NCBI RefSeq assembly: GCF_030580955.1
Contig: NZ_JAUQON010000009.1
Coordinates: 1-64,000 of the forward strand
Direction: 5' to 3'
Length of the DNA stretch: 64,000 nucleotides
Source: Hymenobacter convexus
GTDB lineage: Bacteria > Bacteroidota > Bacteroidia > Cytophagales > Hymenobacteraceae
The notes beneath the pieces were generated by a model that searched no databases, was not told the DNA's origin, and was given only the letters and a program-made list of their open reading frames with translations. Positions 16,178-25,376 of the stretch are shown here, piece after piece (the first letter of the stretch is position 1; each line of letters begins with the position of its first letter). Position numbers and translations under genes: made by a program.

Positions 16178-19156
16178 CTAGTACCCGAAAATCTCTTTCA
16201 GCGTGAGCTGCTGCACTTGGCCGTATTTGGCCAACTCCTTGAAATTGAGCCGGTCCTTCGAGCCAATCACCAGAATAACCTGGTTCTGACCGTGCACCTT
16301 GGCCAGCTGAAACTTCTTCAACTCATCGAAAGTCATCTTCTGGGTGCTGGCATACACGTCGCGGCGGATATCGTAATCGAGGCCCAAGCGCTTGGCGCGC
16401 TCGTAGCTCATCAGGATGTCGCCCTTGGTGATGCGCTCGGTGCTGATGCTGTTGCGGATGGCGTTTTTGGCAATTTCCAGGTTGGCTTCGGCCACCGGCA
16501 TGTCGGTGAGGAGGGCCTCCATGCCGGCCATGGCCTCGGGCAGCTTATCGCTCTGGGTGCCGATGTAGCTCAAGTTGTAATTGGAGCGGCCCAGCTTGTC
16601 AGCGTTGTTGTAGCCGGAGTAGGCCGAGTAGGCCAGTGCCTTGCTCTCGCGCAAGTCCTGGAACACGATGCTGCCCATGCCACCGCCGAAGTACTCGTTG
16701 TAGAGCGCCACCGTGGGGGCCAGCTCCTTGCTATACAAGTCGCCTTTGGTCAGGAACAGGATTTCGGCCTGCACCATGTTATAGTCTACCCAATAGACCT
16801 TTTTATCCTTCAAAGGTTGCTCAGTGAAGTCTTTGGAAGCTGGCGCGGGCGTAAGCTTGGCAGGCGTGCGGTGCTCGGTTTTGATAACCGTCACCGTCGC
16901 ATCCTGGGCACGCGGCCCATAGTAGAGCACGCGGTGCTGGTACGTCGGCAGTTTCTTCAGCAGCGCCGTGAGCTGCTCGGGCTTTACTGCTTTCAGCTCT
17001 TTCTCGCTCAGGATGTTCGTGAAGGGGTTTTTCGGGCCGTACTTTACGTAGTTCACCATCGCCTGATTCAGAATCACGCGCTTTTCGAGCTTGGCATCCT
17101 GGCGCTGCTTGAGCACGCCGGCCACCATATCCTTCAGCGCCACGGCATCCGGCTTGGGCGCAGCCATTAGCTGTTCGAACAGCTTGAGCGCGGGTTCCAG
17201 GTTGGTGTCGAGGCCGTTGAGGGTGACGAAAATGCGGTCGGGGCCGCTGCTCACGTTGAAGGAGCAGCCCAGCTTGTAGAACTCCTGTTGCAGCTGCGCG
17301 GCCGTATAGTTGCCGGTGCCGAGGTACTGCAGGTAGTCGGTGGCGAGGCTCCAGCGCGGGTCGTTGTTCTTGCCCAGGTCGAAGACGTAGGACAGGTTGA
17401 ACAGGCCGTTTTCGGCGTTGTGCGTGTAGTACAGCAGCAGGCCCGGCTTAATTTCCGTTTCCTGAATATCCTTTTTGTAATCCACAAACACCGGCTGCAG
17501 CTCCGTGCTCGGCATGGCCGTGAGCTGCTTGTAATAGGCCGAAGCCACGTCGCGGTTGGCCGGCACGGGCGTAATGGCGGGCTTTACCACCTTCACCTTG
17601 TTGGGGTCGACGCCGGTGCGCTTGAACACGGTCACGACATTCGGACCGTAGTTGTCGTTGGCAAATTTCACGATTTCGGCCTTCGTGATTTTGCCGAAAT
17701 CATCCTGCTGCTGCAGGTAATCCTTCCAGTCGATGCGCTCGATAAAGGCCTCGTACATGGCGCTGGCGCGGGCCTCGTTGCTTTCGTAGCTCTTGGTGCG
17801 CGTCAGCTTCTCGTTGTTGATGATGGCGGGAATCAGCCAGTCGGGGAAGTTACCCTTTTTGACTTTGTCCAACTCGCCCAGCAGCAGCGCCTTCACTTCT
17901 TCCAGCTTCTGCCCCTGGCGCGGCGTGCCGTAGATGACGTGCGTGGAGTAATCGTCGTTGAGGTCGGTGAACGAGGCGGCTTCCAGCACCTTCTGCTGCT
18001 GGTTCAGGTCGAGGTCGATGAGGCCAGCCTGGCCGTTGGTCAGGATTTTATCGAGCATGCGCAGCCGCACGCCGTCATTCGAGGCCTTGCCCGGCAGGCG
18101 GTAGCCCAGCATCACGTTTTCCGACTGCGGCCCAAGGATTTCCTTAGTAATTGGAGCCGTCAGCGGCGCTTCTACCGGCGCGTTAAAGGCCGGCACCGGC
18201 TTGCTCGGCATGGCGCCGAAATACTTGTCGATAACCCGGATGGTCTGGTCGAAATCCAGGTCGCCACTCAGGCACAAGGCCACATTGTTCGGCACGTAGT
18301 ACTGGCCGAAATACTTCTTAATCTCGGTGATGGACGGGTTTTGCAGGTGCTCAATCGTGCCGATGGTCGTCTGCGTGCCGTAGGGGTGCGTGGGGTAGAG
18401 CGCCGCATTCAGTGCCTCAAACTCCTTGTTAAAATCGGAGTCCAGGCCCCGATTCTTCTCCTCGTACACGGCCTCCAGCTCGGTGTGGAACAGGCGCGGC
18501 ACCATCTCGCGCAGGCGCTCGGCCTGGATGGCGGCCCACTTCTCCAGCTGGTTGCTGGGAATGTCTTCCTGGTACACCGTTTCCTCGTTCGAGGTGTGGG
18601 CGTTGGAGCCTTTCGCGCCGATGGCACCCATCACCTTGTCGTACTCGTTCGGCACGGCGTAGCGCGCGGCTACGCCCGAAATCGAGTCAATCTGGTGGTA
18701 GGTGCGCTTGCGGGCGGCGGGGTCGTTGCGCTGGCCGCGGTACACTTCGTAGAGCGCCTCAATCTTATCCAGCTCCACCTTTTCCTTCGCCCAGTCCTGC
18801 GTGCCCAGCTGCGAAGTGCCTTTGAACACCATGTGCTCGAGGTAGTGCGCGAGGCCGGTGGCAGTGGCAGGGTCGTTTTTGGAGCCGGCGCGCACGGCCA
18901 GGTAAGTCTGGATGCGGGGCGCATCTTTATAATCAGACAGATAAACCGTTAGGCCGTTATCTAGCTTATAAATGCGGACGCCCAGCGGGTCGCCGGGCAC
19001 CGATTCGTAGCGGTATTCTTTAGGGGCCGCCGGTGTAGCGGCGGTAGCGGCGGCGGGGGCAGTCGTGGCAGTCGCAACCGGCTTACTCGATTGACATTGC
19101 GTGGCAACACCCAACACCGCCAGGGCCGGAATCAACAGCAGAAAATTCTTTTTCAC
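16178..19156 (-). CDS. M16-family zinc peptidase lipoprotein
   Basis: A 992-residue two-lobed insulinase/pitrilysin-type peptidase. The GTG at 19156 is chosen because it gives a lipoprotein signal (KKNFLLLIPALAVLGVATQC) whose lipobox is followed by a Ala/Thr/Pro linker. The inverted zinc motif HxxEH is in GLAHYLEHMVFKG (about residue 112), with a downstream Glu in ETVYQ. The second half repeats the fold without the motif, as is usual. It probably degrades peptides at the cell envelope. The -7 box TACCTTTG is at 19201-19194 on the minus strand. Confidence 0.93.
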   Translation of the reverse strand: MKKNFLLLIPALAVLGVATQCQSSKPVATATTAPAAATAATPAAPKEYRYESVPGDPLGVRIYKLDNGLTVYLSDYKDAPRIQTYLAVRAGSKNDPATATGLAHYLEHMVFKGTSQLGTQDWAKEKVELDKIEALYEVYRGQRNDPAARKRTYHQIDSISGVAARYAVPNEYDKVMGAIGAKGSNAHTSNEETVYQEDIPSNQLEKWAAIQAERLREMVPRLFHTELEAVYEEKNRGLDSDFNKEFEALNAALYPTHPYGTQTTIGTIEHLQNPSITEIKKYFGQYYVPNNVALCLSGDLDFDQTIRVIDKYFGAMPSKPVPAFNAPVEAPLTAPITKEILGPQSENVMLGYRLPGKASNDGVRLRMLDKILTNGQAGLIDLDLNQQQKVLEAASFTDLNDDYSTHVIYGTPRQGQKLEEVKALLLGELDKVKKGNFPDWLIPAIINNEKLTRTKSYESNEARASAMYEAFIERIDWKDYLQQQDDFGKITKAEIVKFANDNYGPNVVTVFKRTGVDPNKVKVVKPAITPVPANRDVASAYYKQLTAMPSTELQPVFVDYKKDIQETEIKPGLLLYYTHNAENGLFNLSYVFDLGKNNDPRWSLATDYLQYLGTGNYTAAQLQQEFYKLGCSFNVSSGPDRIFVTLNGLDTNLEPALKLFEQLMAAPKPDAVALKDMVAGVLKQRQDAKLEKRVILNQAMVNYVKYGPKNPFTNILSEKELKAVKPEQLTALLKKLPTYQHRVLYYGPRAQDATVTVIKTEHRTPAKLTPAPASKDFTEQPLKDKKVYWVDYNMVQAEILFLTKGDLYSKELAPTVALYNEYFGGGMGSIVFQDLRESKALAYSAYSGYNNADKLGRSNYNLSYIGTQSDKLPEAMAGMEALLTDMPVAEANLEIAKNAIRNSISTERITKGDILMSYERAKRLGLDYDIRRDVYASTQKMTFDELKKFQLAKVHGQNQVILVIGSKDRLNFKELAKYGQVQQLTLKEIFGY

Positions 19157-19521
19157 GAAGGGCGCAGGCGGGTGCAATAGGGGTTTCAAAAAACAAAGGT
19201 AGCTGGCTGATAGGGGAATAAAAAACAAAATTTCGTGTTATCTTGCAAGGTTGTACCCCCTTCAACTACAGCTCAGATTGAGCAGCGCACTTGTCCCCAA
19301 ACGTTTGCGGTATTTAACACGTCAAAAACCCGGTTTAAGCGTGACAGTTGCACTGCTTCTGTCATGCCTGGCAGCGAACTCCGCCTTCTTTAAGCTGAGA
19401 ACGATGTAGAGACGCGACACTTCGCGTCTCGGCGCTCGCACTGCCGGGGTTCCCACTCAGACGCTGGTCGTTCAACGGATAGACGCGAAGTGTCGCGTCT
19501 CTACATCGTTCTGCCTTCTGC
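19157..19521. other. Intergenic stretch between the M16 gene and dnaX
   Basis: It holds the M16 promoter box near 19194 and the 115-base inverted-repeat element at 19398-19512. I see no supported gene in the remainder. Confidence 0.55.
19398..19512. repeat. MITE-like element with perfect 32-base terminal inverted repeats
   Basis: The left arm (19398-19429, starting AGAACGATGTAGAGACGCGA) and right arm (19481-19512, ending TCTACATCGTTCT) are perfect reverse complements. The 51-base centre is unpaired. Each arm also contains an internal GACGCG/CGCGTC palindrome. No clear target-site duplication is visible. It ends nine bases from the dnaX stop codon. Confidence 0.88.
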
Positions 19522-21645
19522 TTAAAACTCGTTTTCCAGCCCCAGGCGCTGCTTGGCCTCGCGCAGGGCAGGGAACCGCTCGGCCAGGTACTCAAACTTG
19601 TCGGAGGATGTGTAGAGCTTGCGGGCGGTGGGCGCGGCCTCCGTCACCACGGGCTGCACGTTGAGGCGCGGGTTGCCGGTGCGGCGGCGCAGGTCGGCCA
19701 GGAATTCCACCCGCATTTCGTTGAACTGGTCGACCTGGATGGGGTTGTCGACGGCCAGCTCGATGTGGTGTTCGTCGTTTGCCGAGATGGGTCGGTTCAG
19801 GACCCAGAATTCGCTCATGCGGTCTTGGGCGCGGCGCTCTTCGGCCAGCTCTTTCCACACGCGCTGGAGCAGCGCGGGGTCGGTGGGCGCCTGCGGGCCG
19901 CTGGCAGCTACCGGCTCGGCCAAGGCTGCGGTCGATGGGCCGGTAGCGGCCCGGGCGCTCATGTTCTTGAGGCTGGGCAGCTTGCTGGCGAGGCTGGGGA
20001 TTTTGGCAAAAGCCGCCTGCGGCGTAGCGCGCGGCGCGGGCTCGATGCCCTCGAAGCTGGGCACACCGATTTCGACGTGCGGCAGCGTGTCGCGCATCTG
20101 GTGGCGCTCGGTGATGGCCGCGGCGGGGTCGTCCTCGATGCTGGGCGTGTCGTGCAGCTCTTCCACGCCGTTTTCGACGGGCAGTGGGTCGGGGCCGTCG
20201 GCTGGGGCGGGGCCGGTGGCCACGGGCGCGCCGGCCGGCATAGGTAGCGGTGCGGGTGCAACGGCCGGGCGCGGTGCGGCCGTGTAGGCGGCGGCTGGCG
20301 ACTCAGTAGCATAGGCCGCGGGGGCGGCGTGAGAAACTGCCGGAGTTGGGGCTACTTGGGCGACGGTTGGTGCCGGAACTGCTGGCGCGGCCTGTACCTG
20401 ACCGTGGCCATTATTGCTGTTGAAGCCGTTACCATTGCTGCTGCCGTTGCTGCTCGGCACAGTGGCAACTGAGGTTTCGTCGGCGCTTAGGCTGCTAGTT
20501 TTTTTTTTAGCCTCGCCGTTGGCGGGGGCAAGCTCGCGGACGAACTGCACGGCCCCGTTCAGATAAGCCAGCTTCATAAGTGCCAGCTCGACGTGGAGGC
20601 GCTGGTTTTTGGCTTGCTTGAACTCGCGGTCGCACTGGCTGATGAGGTTGAGGGCCGAGAGCAGGAAAGCCAGCGGCGCGGCCTGGGCCTGCTGCACGTA
20701 TTTCAGCCGAATGCCCTCGGACACTTCCAGCAGCTGCACCGTCACGGCATCTTTGCAGACGAGCAGGCCGCGCAGGTGCTCGGCGGTGCCTACCACGAAG
20801 TTGTGCAGGTCGAAGCCGTTCTGCATCACCTCATCGAGCAGCAGCAGCGCGGCCGAGAGGTTCTCGGTGAGCAGGCTGTCGACGAGGCGGAAGTAGTAGT
20901 CGTAGTCGAGGATGTGCAGGTTTTGCACCACCTCCTTGTAGGTGAGGTTGTTGCCGCCGAAGGTCACCATTTGGTCGAACATCGACAGGGCGTCCCGCAG
21001 GCCGCCGTCGGCCTTCTGGGCCAGCAGGTGCAGGGCGTCGTCTTCGGCCGTGATGCCTTCCTGGGTGGCCACGTAGCGCAGGTGCCCGCGCATGTCCTCG
21101 ACGCGGATGCGGCTGAAATCGAAAATCTGGCAGCGCGACAGGATGGTGGGAATAATCTTATGGCGCTCGGTGGTGGCGAGGATGAAAATGGCGTAGCTCG
21201 GCGGCTCCTCAAGCGTCTTCAGAAACGCGTTGAAGGCCGCATTCGAGAGCATGTGCACCTCGTCGATGATGTAGATTTTGTACTTGCCGGCCTGTGGGGC
21301 GTAGCGCACCTGCTCCACCAGCGAGCGGATGTCTTCGACCGAGTTGTTGGAGGCCGCATCCAGCTCGTGCACGTTGAACGAGGCGTTTTCCTGGAAGGCT
21401 ACGCAGGAGGCGCAGGTGCCGCAGGCCTCGGTTTCGGCCGTGAGGTTGGTGCAGTTGATGGTTTTGGCCAGGATGCGGGCGCAGGTGGTTTTGCCCACCC
21501 CGCGCGGGCCGCAGAACAGGAACGCCTGGGCCAGGTGATGGCTCTGAATGGCATTCTGCAGCGTGGTGGTGACGTGCTGCTGCCCCACCACGCTGCGAAA
21601 CGTGGAAGGACGGTACTTGCGGGCCGAAACGACGAAATTATCCAT
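19522..21645 (-). CDS. dnaX: DNA polymerase III subunit gamma/tau
   Basis: The clamp-loader ATPase of the replisome. The 707-residue protein begins VSARKYRPSTFRSVVGQ and has the AAA+ P-loop GPRGVGKTT (about residues 46-54), a four-Cys zinc module (CxxC pair in ACGTCASC), Walker B in IIDEVHML, and sensor 1 in LATTERHK. Residues about 375-560 are an Ala/Pro/Asn-rich linker, and the last 130 form the tau-type C-terminal domain. No programmed frameshift slippery run was looked for exhaustively. A -7 box TAACTTTG is at 21665-21658. Confidence 0.96.
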   Translation of the reverse strand: MDNFVVSARKYRPSTFRSVVGQQHVTTTLQNAIQSHHLAQAFLFCGPRGVGKTTCARILAKTINCTNLTAETEACGTCASCVAFQENASFNVHELDAASNNSVEDIRSLVEQVRYAPQAGKYKIYIIDEVHMLSNAAFNAFLKTLEEPPSYAIFILATTERHKIIPTILSRCQIFDFSRIRVEDMRGHLRYVATQEGITAEDDALHLLAQKADGGLRDALSMFDQMVTFGGNNLTYKEVVQNLHILDYDYYFRLVDSLLTENLSAALLLLDEVMQNGFDLHNFVVGTAEHLRGLLVCKDAVTVQLLEVSEGIRLKYVQQAQAAPLAFLLSALNLISQCDREFKQAKNQRLHVELALMKLAYLNGAVQFVRELAPANGEAKKKTSSLSADETSVATVPSSNGSSNGNGFNSNNGHGQVQAAPAVPAPTVAQVAPTPAVSHAAPAAYATESPAAAYTAAPRPAVAPAPLPMPAGAPVATGPAPADGPDPLPVENGVEELHDTPSIEDDPAAAITERHQMRDTLPHVEIGVPSFEGIEPAPRATPQAAFAKIPSLASKLPSLKNMSARAATGPSTAALAEPVAASGPQAPTDPALLQRVWKELAEERRAQDRMSEFWVLNRPISANDEHHIELAVDNPIQVDQFNEMRVEFLADLRRRTGNPRLNVQPVVTEAAPTARKLYTSSDKFEYLAERFPALREAKQRLGLENEF

Positions 21646-21978
21646 AAGTTCTATCTACAAAGTTACCCAGAAACGGGCGGCTTTGGAAGTGGGCGGGGAT
21701 GGGTTTGGCTTATCGAAATATTAACGGAACGTCATGCTGAGCGCAGCCGAAGCATCTCTACCACGTAAGTAATTCACTGCTTGCAACGAAGCGGTAGAGA
21801 TGCTTCGGCTGCGCTCAGCATGACTGTTCTTTTTATTCCGACGCTCCAATTCTGCCCACCCATCAAACACACAAACCGCCGGAAACCTTCCCTCCTGCCC
21901 TGCCGTTTCAACTTCACCGCGTACCTTCGCGGCCCGCCTGGCCCTAACCGGCCGTTCGGGACTCGTTCTTTACCATTT
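21646..21978. other. Region between dnaX and ssrA
   Basis: It holds the dnaX promoter box, the REP element at 21731-21824 and the presumed ssrA leader. A sequence TACCTTCG at 21922-21929 resembles a -7 box for a tmRNA precursor, but I find no matching upstream element at the right spacing. Confidence 0.45.
21731..21824. repeat. GTCAT-type REP/MITE inverted repeat
   Basis: GTCATGCTGAGCGCAGCCGA is mirrored by the right arm ending GCTGCGCTCAGCATGAC; the pairing extends through GAAGCATCTCTACC. The spacer is unlike those of other copies. Confidence 0.88.
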
Positions 21979-22348
21979 GGGGATGACCGGAATTGACAGC
22001 TTGCGCAAATTGCGGGTAAGCGTGCCAGGAGTTGATGGAAGCTCTCCTGTCAAAAAATCTATCAAAAAACAACTGGCGACTATTCGTACGCCATGGCTGC
22101 CTAGTTCAGAATTAGGTAATTGCCATCGTTCCGCCCGGGTAAGTTTCTACACCTGGGAGTTCGGAGCGTCGTAAGTAGAAAATAGCCTTTGGGGAGCTGT
22201 GACCTGGAGGCGAAACCCAACTGCAGCTAGGGGCGGTGCAAAGGCCTGATGTGCGCCTGTACCGCCATGAAAATCCAAGCATAGATACGCACGTAGAAAG
22301 CACGTTGATTTCCTTGTCTGGACCAGGGTTCGAATCCCTGCATCTCCA
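21979..22348 (+). ncRNA. ssrA: Transfer-messenger RNA (tmRNA)
   Basis: tmRNA rescues stalled ribosomes and tags the unfinished peptide. The 5' end GGGGATG pairs with 3' CATCTCC (one G-U) to form the acceptor stem. The T arm CAGGG-TTCGAAT-CCCTG is at about 22324-22340. The tag frame begins at the GGC resume codon 22075 and reads GDYSYAMAA before the TAG at 22102-22104. That ending and length agree with Cytophagales tags. CCA is not fully encoded. The 3' end overlaps the left island repeat, and a terminator follows at once. Ends are inferred from pairing. Confidence 0.92.
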
Positions 22349-22392
22349 CTTTAAACCCCGTTTGCATTGCGCAGACGGGGTTTTTCGGTTTT
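22339..22392 (+). repeat. Left direct repeat (putative attL) of the ssrA-integrated island
   Basis: These 54 bases comprise the last ten of ssrA plus its terminator. They recur at 35094-35147 in the same orientation with only four mismatches. Duplication of an ssrA 3' end at both ends of a DNA block is the usual mark of site-specific integration at tmRNA. Confidence 0.85.
22354..22386 (+). terminator. ssrA terminator
   Basis: AACCCCGTTTGC pairs with GCAGACGGGGTT (one G-U) around ATTGC and is followed by TTT. A copy of it exists at the right island end. Confidence 0.88.
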
Positions 22393-23080
22393 CATGGGAC
22401 GGTATATGGGACACGCCGTCACGTCCTGCTCGATACTGTACGACTCGCGATGGCATTTTCCTTATAATATCCTGGTTTCAGTCAACGACAGGTACACGGC
22501 GGTTGCGCCAACCAACAAAAAATACGACCTGGTACGCTAAACCTGTGCGCCGTGGCAGTAGCCTTGAGGAACAAGATTTTGAAGGGGAACCTGCATCACG
22601 CAGTTGATGCCAAGCTCAACCATCGGTTTCAGGTAAAATTTTGCCCAGAAGTCGCAGTTGCCAACTTCTGGAAATTGTGCTTGTGAGTGGCACAAAAGGC
22701 ACCAGCCATGTTTAAGTAAGCCGTCAGGCCAGCTTGGAAGAATAAGGGCCAGGCAAAAGGGGGCTAGCCAATCGGTCTGTGCAACAAGTTGTTTCCGCAA
22801 GCCTGGCAGCTAAGTACGTATTGCTTTCGCTGGCGCCCTCTCGCTTCACAGACTGTTTGAAAAGTATACTGATTCGTTTGATTCCTTTTTTGGGGACGAA
22901 CAGGACTGCCGGACCTTTGTAGGGCAAATCGGAGGCAGTTAGTTAAGACAATCGTGCAAGCAGATTTGCCTGGGTCTGGCGAGGATGAACGGTAACCTCG
23001 GGGACTGCAATCAGGTAGGCCTATTCGATGGCTAGCTGCCCATTAAAGACTTTTAGTCATCTCTCATTAAGTAAAAAACT
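22393..23080. other. Left end of the island, no supported gene
   Basis: This 688-base stretch is where an integrase would be expected, but I find no integrase motif in any frame; the open frames are short and unlike known proteins. Its right part contains the AraC-type operator and promoter for the reductase at 23081. It may be eroded former coding sequence. Confidence 0.5.
22855..22919 (+). promoter_or_regulatory. AraC-type operator and promoter for the reductase at 23081
   Basis: GTTTGAAA (22855-22862) and GTTTGATT (22876-22883) are direct half-sites 21 bases apart. Six bases later comes TTG (22890-22892), then after exactly 19 bases GACCTTTG (22912-22919), one base off the TAnnTTTG consensus. 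The same layout recurs at three other promoters of the island. The operator touches the -33 region, as expected for an AraC-family activator. Confidence 0.72.
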
Positions 23081-23932
23081 ATGCAGACTGTTGAATTGAA
23101 CAACGGGGTGAAGATGCCCATTCTGGGTTTTGGCGTGTTCCAGGTGCCTGACCCGGCCGAGTGCGAAAACAGCGTCGTCGAAGCTATCAAGGTGGGCTAC
23201 CGGCTGATTGACACGGCTGCTTCTTATATGAACGAGGAAGCCGTGGGCAAAGCCCTTAAGCGCAGCGGCGTGCCGCGGGAGGAACTGTTCATCACCACCA
23301 AGCTGTGGGTGCAGGACGCCAGCTACGAAGGTGCCAGGCAGGCGTTTGAAACGTCCCTGCAAAAGCTCGGGCTCGATTATCTCGACCTCTACCTCATTCA
23401 CCAGCCCTACGGCGACGTGCACGGCGCGTGGCGGGCCATGGAAGAGCTCTACAAAGCCGGCCGCATCAAGGCTATCGGCGTGAGCAATTTCGCGCCCGAC
23501 CGCCTCATCGACCTGATTGTGCACAACGAAGTGGTGCCGGCGGTGAACCAGGTGGAAACCCACCCCTTCCACCAGCAGGTGGAGGAGCAGCAGTTCATGG
23601 CCGAAAATAAGGTACAGATTGAGGCCTGGGGACCCTTTGCCGAGGGCAAAAATGACCTATTCCACAACGAGTTGCTGACCCGTATTGGGGCAAAATATCA
23701 GAAGACGGTGGCGCAGGTGGTGCTGCGCTGGCTCACCCAGCGCGGCGTGGTGGCCATCCCGAAGTCGGTGAAGCCCGAGCGCATGGCCGAGAACTTCAAC
23801 AGCCTCGACTTTGAGCTGAGCGCCGAGGACATGCAGGCCATCGCGACGCTCGACACCAAGGCCAGTCTCTTTTTCGACCACCGCGACCCCAAGATGGTGA
23901 AGTGGATTAGCGAGCGAAAAATCCACGAATAG
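23081..23932 (+). CDS. Aldo/keto reductase (2,5-diketo-gluconate reductase type)
   Basis: A 283-residue NADPH-dependent carbonyl reductase of the AKR fold. The catalytic tetrad is visible: Asp and Tyr in DTAASYMNEE, Lys in ITTKLWV, His in YLIHQPYG. The C-terminal NADPH phosphate loop is AIPKSVKPERMAEN. Similar enzymes reduce aldehydes such as methylglyoxal or sugar-derived ketones; the substrate cannot be read from the sequence. It is the first gene after the left island end, is preceded by an AraC-type operator/promoter, and is followed by an AraC-family regulator. Confidence 0.93.
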   Translation: MQTVELNNGVKMPILGFGVFQVPDPAECENSVVEAIKVGYRLIDTAASYMNEEAVGKALKRSGVPREELFITTKLWVQDASYEGARQAFETSLQKLGLDYLDLYLIHQPYGDVHGAWRAMEELYKAGRIKAIGVSNFAPDRLIDLIVHNEVVPAVNQVETHPFHQQVEEQQFMAENKVQIEAWGPFAEGKNDLFHNELLTRIGAKYQKTVAQVVLRWLTQRGVVAIPKSVKPERMAENFNSLDFELSAEDMQAIATLDTKASLFFDHRDPKMVKWISERKIHE

Positions 23933-24081
23933 CCTGGTGTTTGACGGCCCTCGACGCGGCAGTATTTATTCGTAAACGCTGCCGCGTTCCACACCTGGTT
24001 CTAGCCCGGCCGATGGCACTGTTTTCCTTTCTCCCTTCCTCGAGCCAAAGACCTGTCGGCCAGCATCTGCGTACTATTCCC

Positions 24082-24984
24082 ATGAATCCTCAAGTAGCTC
24101 CTGCCGTACCGGCCCAAGCGGTCAACTCCCACCAGGCCATCACGGCCCAGGAATTGAAGCTGAAGGGTTTCAAGGCCTACGAGGTGGACACGGCAGTGAA
24201 TCCCAGCCTCTCATACCGCCGCCGCGATTTCTACAAGGTGGCGCTGGTGACCAGCCACTGCACCGTGCACTACGCCGACCGCAGCATCGAGCTCAACGGC
24301 ACGTGCCTGATGTTTGCCAACCCGCACATTCCGTACTCCATCGAACTGCACGAACCCTTTCTGAAGGGCTATTCGTGTCTGTTCACCGAAGGGTACATGC
24401 GCGAGAACGACCGGTCAGAAAGCCTGCAACAGTCGCCGTTGTTTAAGGTCGGCGGCACGCCCATTTTCCACCTGAGCGAGGAACAAACGGCGTATGCGCG
24501 GGGCATCTTCCAGAAAATTCTGGCCGAGCAAAGCACGGAATACCTGTACAAAGGCGACTTGATTCGCACCTACCTGCAACTGCTCATTCACGAGGCGCTG
24601 CGCATGCAGCCCACGGAAAGCTTCGTGCAGCACAAAAACGCCTCTTCCCGGATTACCAGCCTGTTTCAGGAGTTGCTGGAGCGGCAGTTCCCGGTAGAAA
24701 GCCCCAACCAGGCAATGGCGCTGAAAACCGCGCAGGATTTTGCCAACCAGCTGGGCATGCACGTCAACCACCTGAACCGGGCCGTGAAGGAAGTGACCGG
24801 CAAGCCCACCTCCGTGCACATTGCCGAGCGAGTCATTGGCGAGGCCAAGGCCCTGCTGCACCACACCTCGTGGAGTACGGCCGAAATTGCCTACAGCCTG
24901 GGCTTCGAGTACCCCACGTATTTCAACATCTTCTTCAAGAAGCATACCGGTACTACCCCGCTCACCTTTCGGCGAGATACCTGA
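24082..24984 (+). CDS. AraC-family transcriptional regulator
   Basis: A 300-residue regulator. Residues about 25-180 form a cupin-like sensor domain (KGFKAYEV, RRRDFYKVALVT, PHIPYSIELH). The last 100 residues hold two helix-turn-helix motifs (AQDFANQLGMHVNHLNRAVK, and STAEIAYSLGFEYPTYFNIF followed by FKKHTGTTP). Start is the ATG at 24082. Its sensor domain matches the truncated regulator at 33901-34473. It is the only intact AraC protein in the island and so the best candidate to bind the repeated GTTTGA operators. Confidence 0.92.
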   Translation: MNPQVAPAVPAQAVNSHQAITAQELKLKGFKAYEVDTAVNPSLSYRRRDFYKVALVTSHCTVHYADRSIELNGTCLMFANPHIPYSIELHEPFLKGYSCLFTEGYMRENDRSESLQQSPLFKVGGTPIFHLSEEQTAYARGIFQKILAEQSTEYLYKGDLIRTYLQLLIHEALRMQPTESFVQHKNASSRITSLFQELLERQFPVESPNQAMALKTAQDFANQLGMHVNHLNRAVKEVTGKPTSVHIAERVIGEAKALLHHTSWSTAEIAYSLGFEYPTYFNIFFKKHTGTTPLTFRRDT

Positions 24985-25376
24985 GACCTTTTTAGGTGAG
25001 TAATGCCAAGTAGTTGAGGGTTTATTCCGCTCCTTAATTTGGTGCCAATGCCGCGCGCTATTTCGCGCTTGCCACCCCATCGCAACCACTTGGTAATAAG
25101 GCCAACGAGTATACTAATCAAACAGATTAGTTATCGTTTCAAACAATCAGGGGCTGAAGCAGAGAGACGGGCAACTTCCCTCTTTCTGCTCAGTATATTC
25201 ATGGAACGCTCACTTTTTGGCTGGCTTACCAGCCGGATTGATGCTGCATAAGCAGCCAAGTGTACTTGTGCCCTGGGCTGCTTGCATTAGATGCCAGGTG
25301 TGCCCTCCACCCTGTTCCCGGCCAGCCTCGGTCCTGGTGCTTTTTGGTCGTCTTTCTTCCCGTTATCTCCTTCACT
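24985..25376. other. Intergenic stretch with one AraC-type operator
   Basis: It contains the operator at 25116-25144 but no promoter box at the spacing seen at the other sites. No gene is supported. Confidence 0.5.
25116..25144 (-). promoter_or_regulatory. AraC-type operator without a matching promoter
   Basis: AATCAAAC (25116-25123) and TTTCAAAC (25137-25144) are the reverse complements of the island half-sites, again 21 bases apart. Oriented to the minus strand, the bases after it do not form the GACCTTTG-type promoter. It lies between the AraC gene and the aldehyde oxidase operon and might act on either. Confidence 0.55.

Noticed and set aside
17288..18952. Long plus-strand open frame (554 codons)
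   Set aside because: It is antisense to the M16 peptidase, whose protein has clear family motifs; high GC makes long shadow frames common here.
22324..22348. Possible tRNA end (T arm and acceptor)
   Set aside because: The upstream 345 bases show a tmRNA 5' acceptor half and a tag frame, not a D arm or anticodon arm.
22393..22854. Expected integrase gene at the left island end
   Set aside because: No tyrosine or serine recombinase motif was found in any frame; only short unrelated frames exist.
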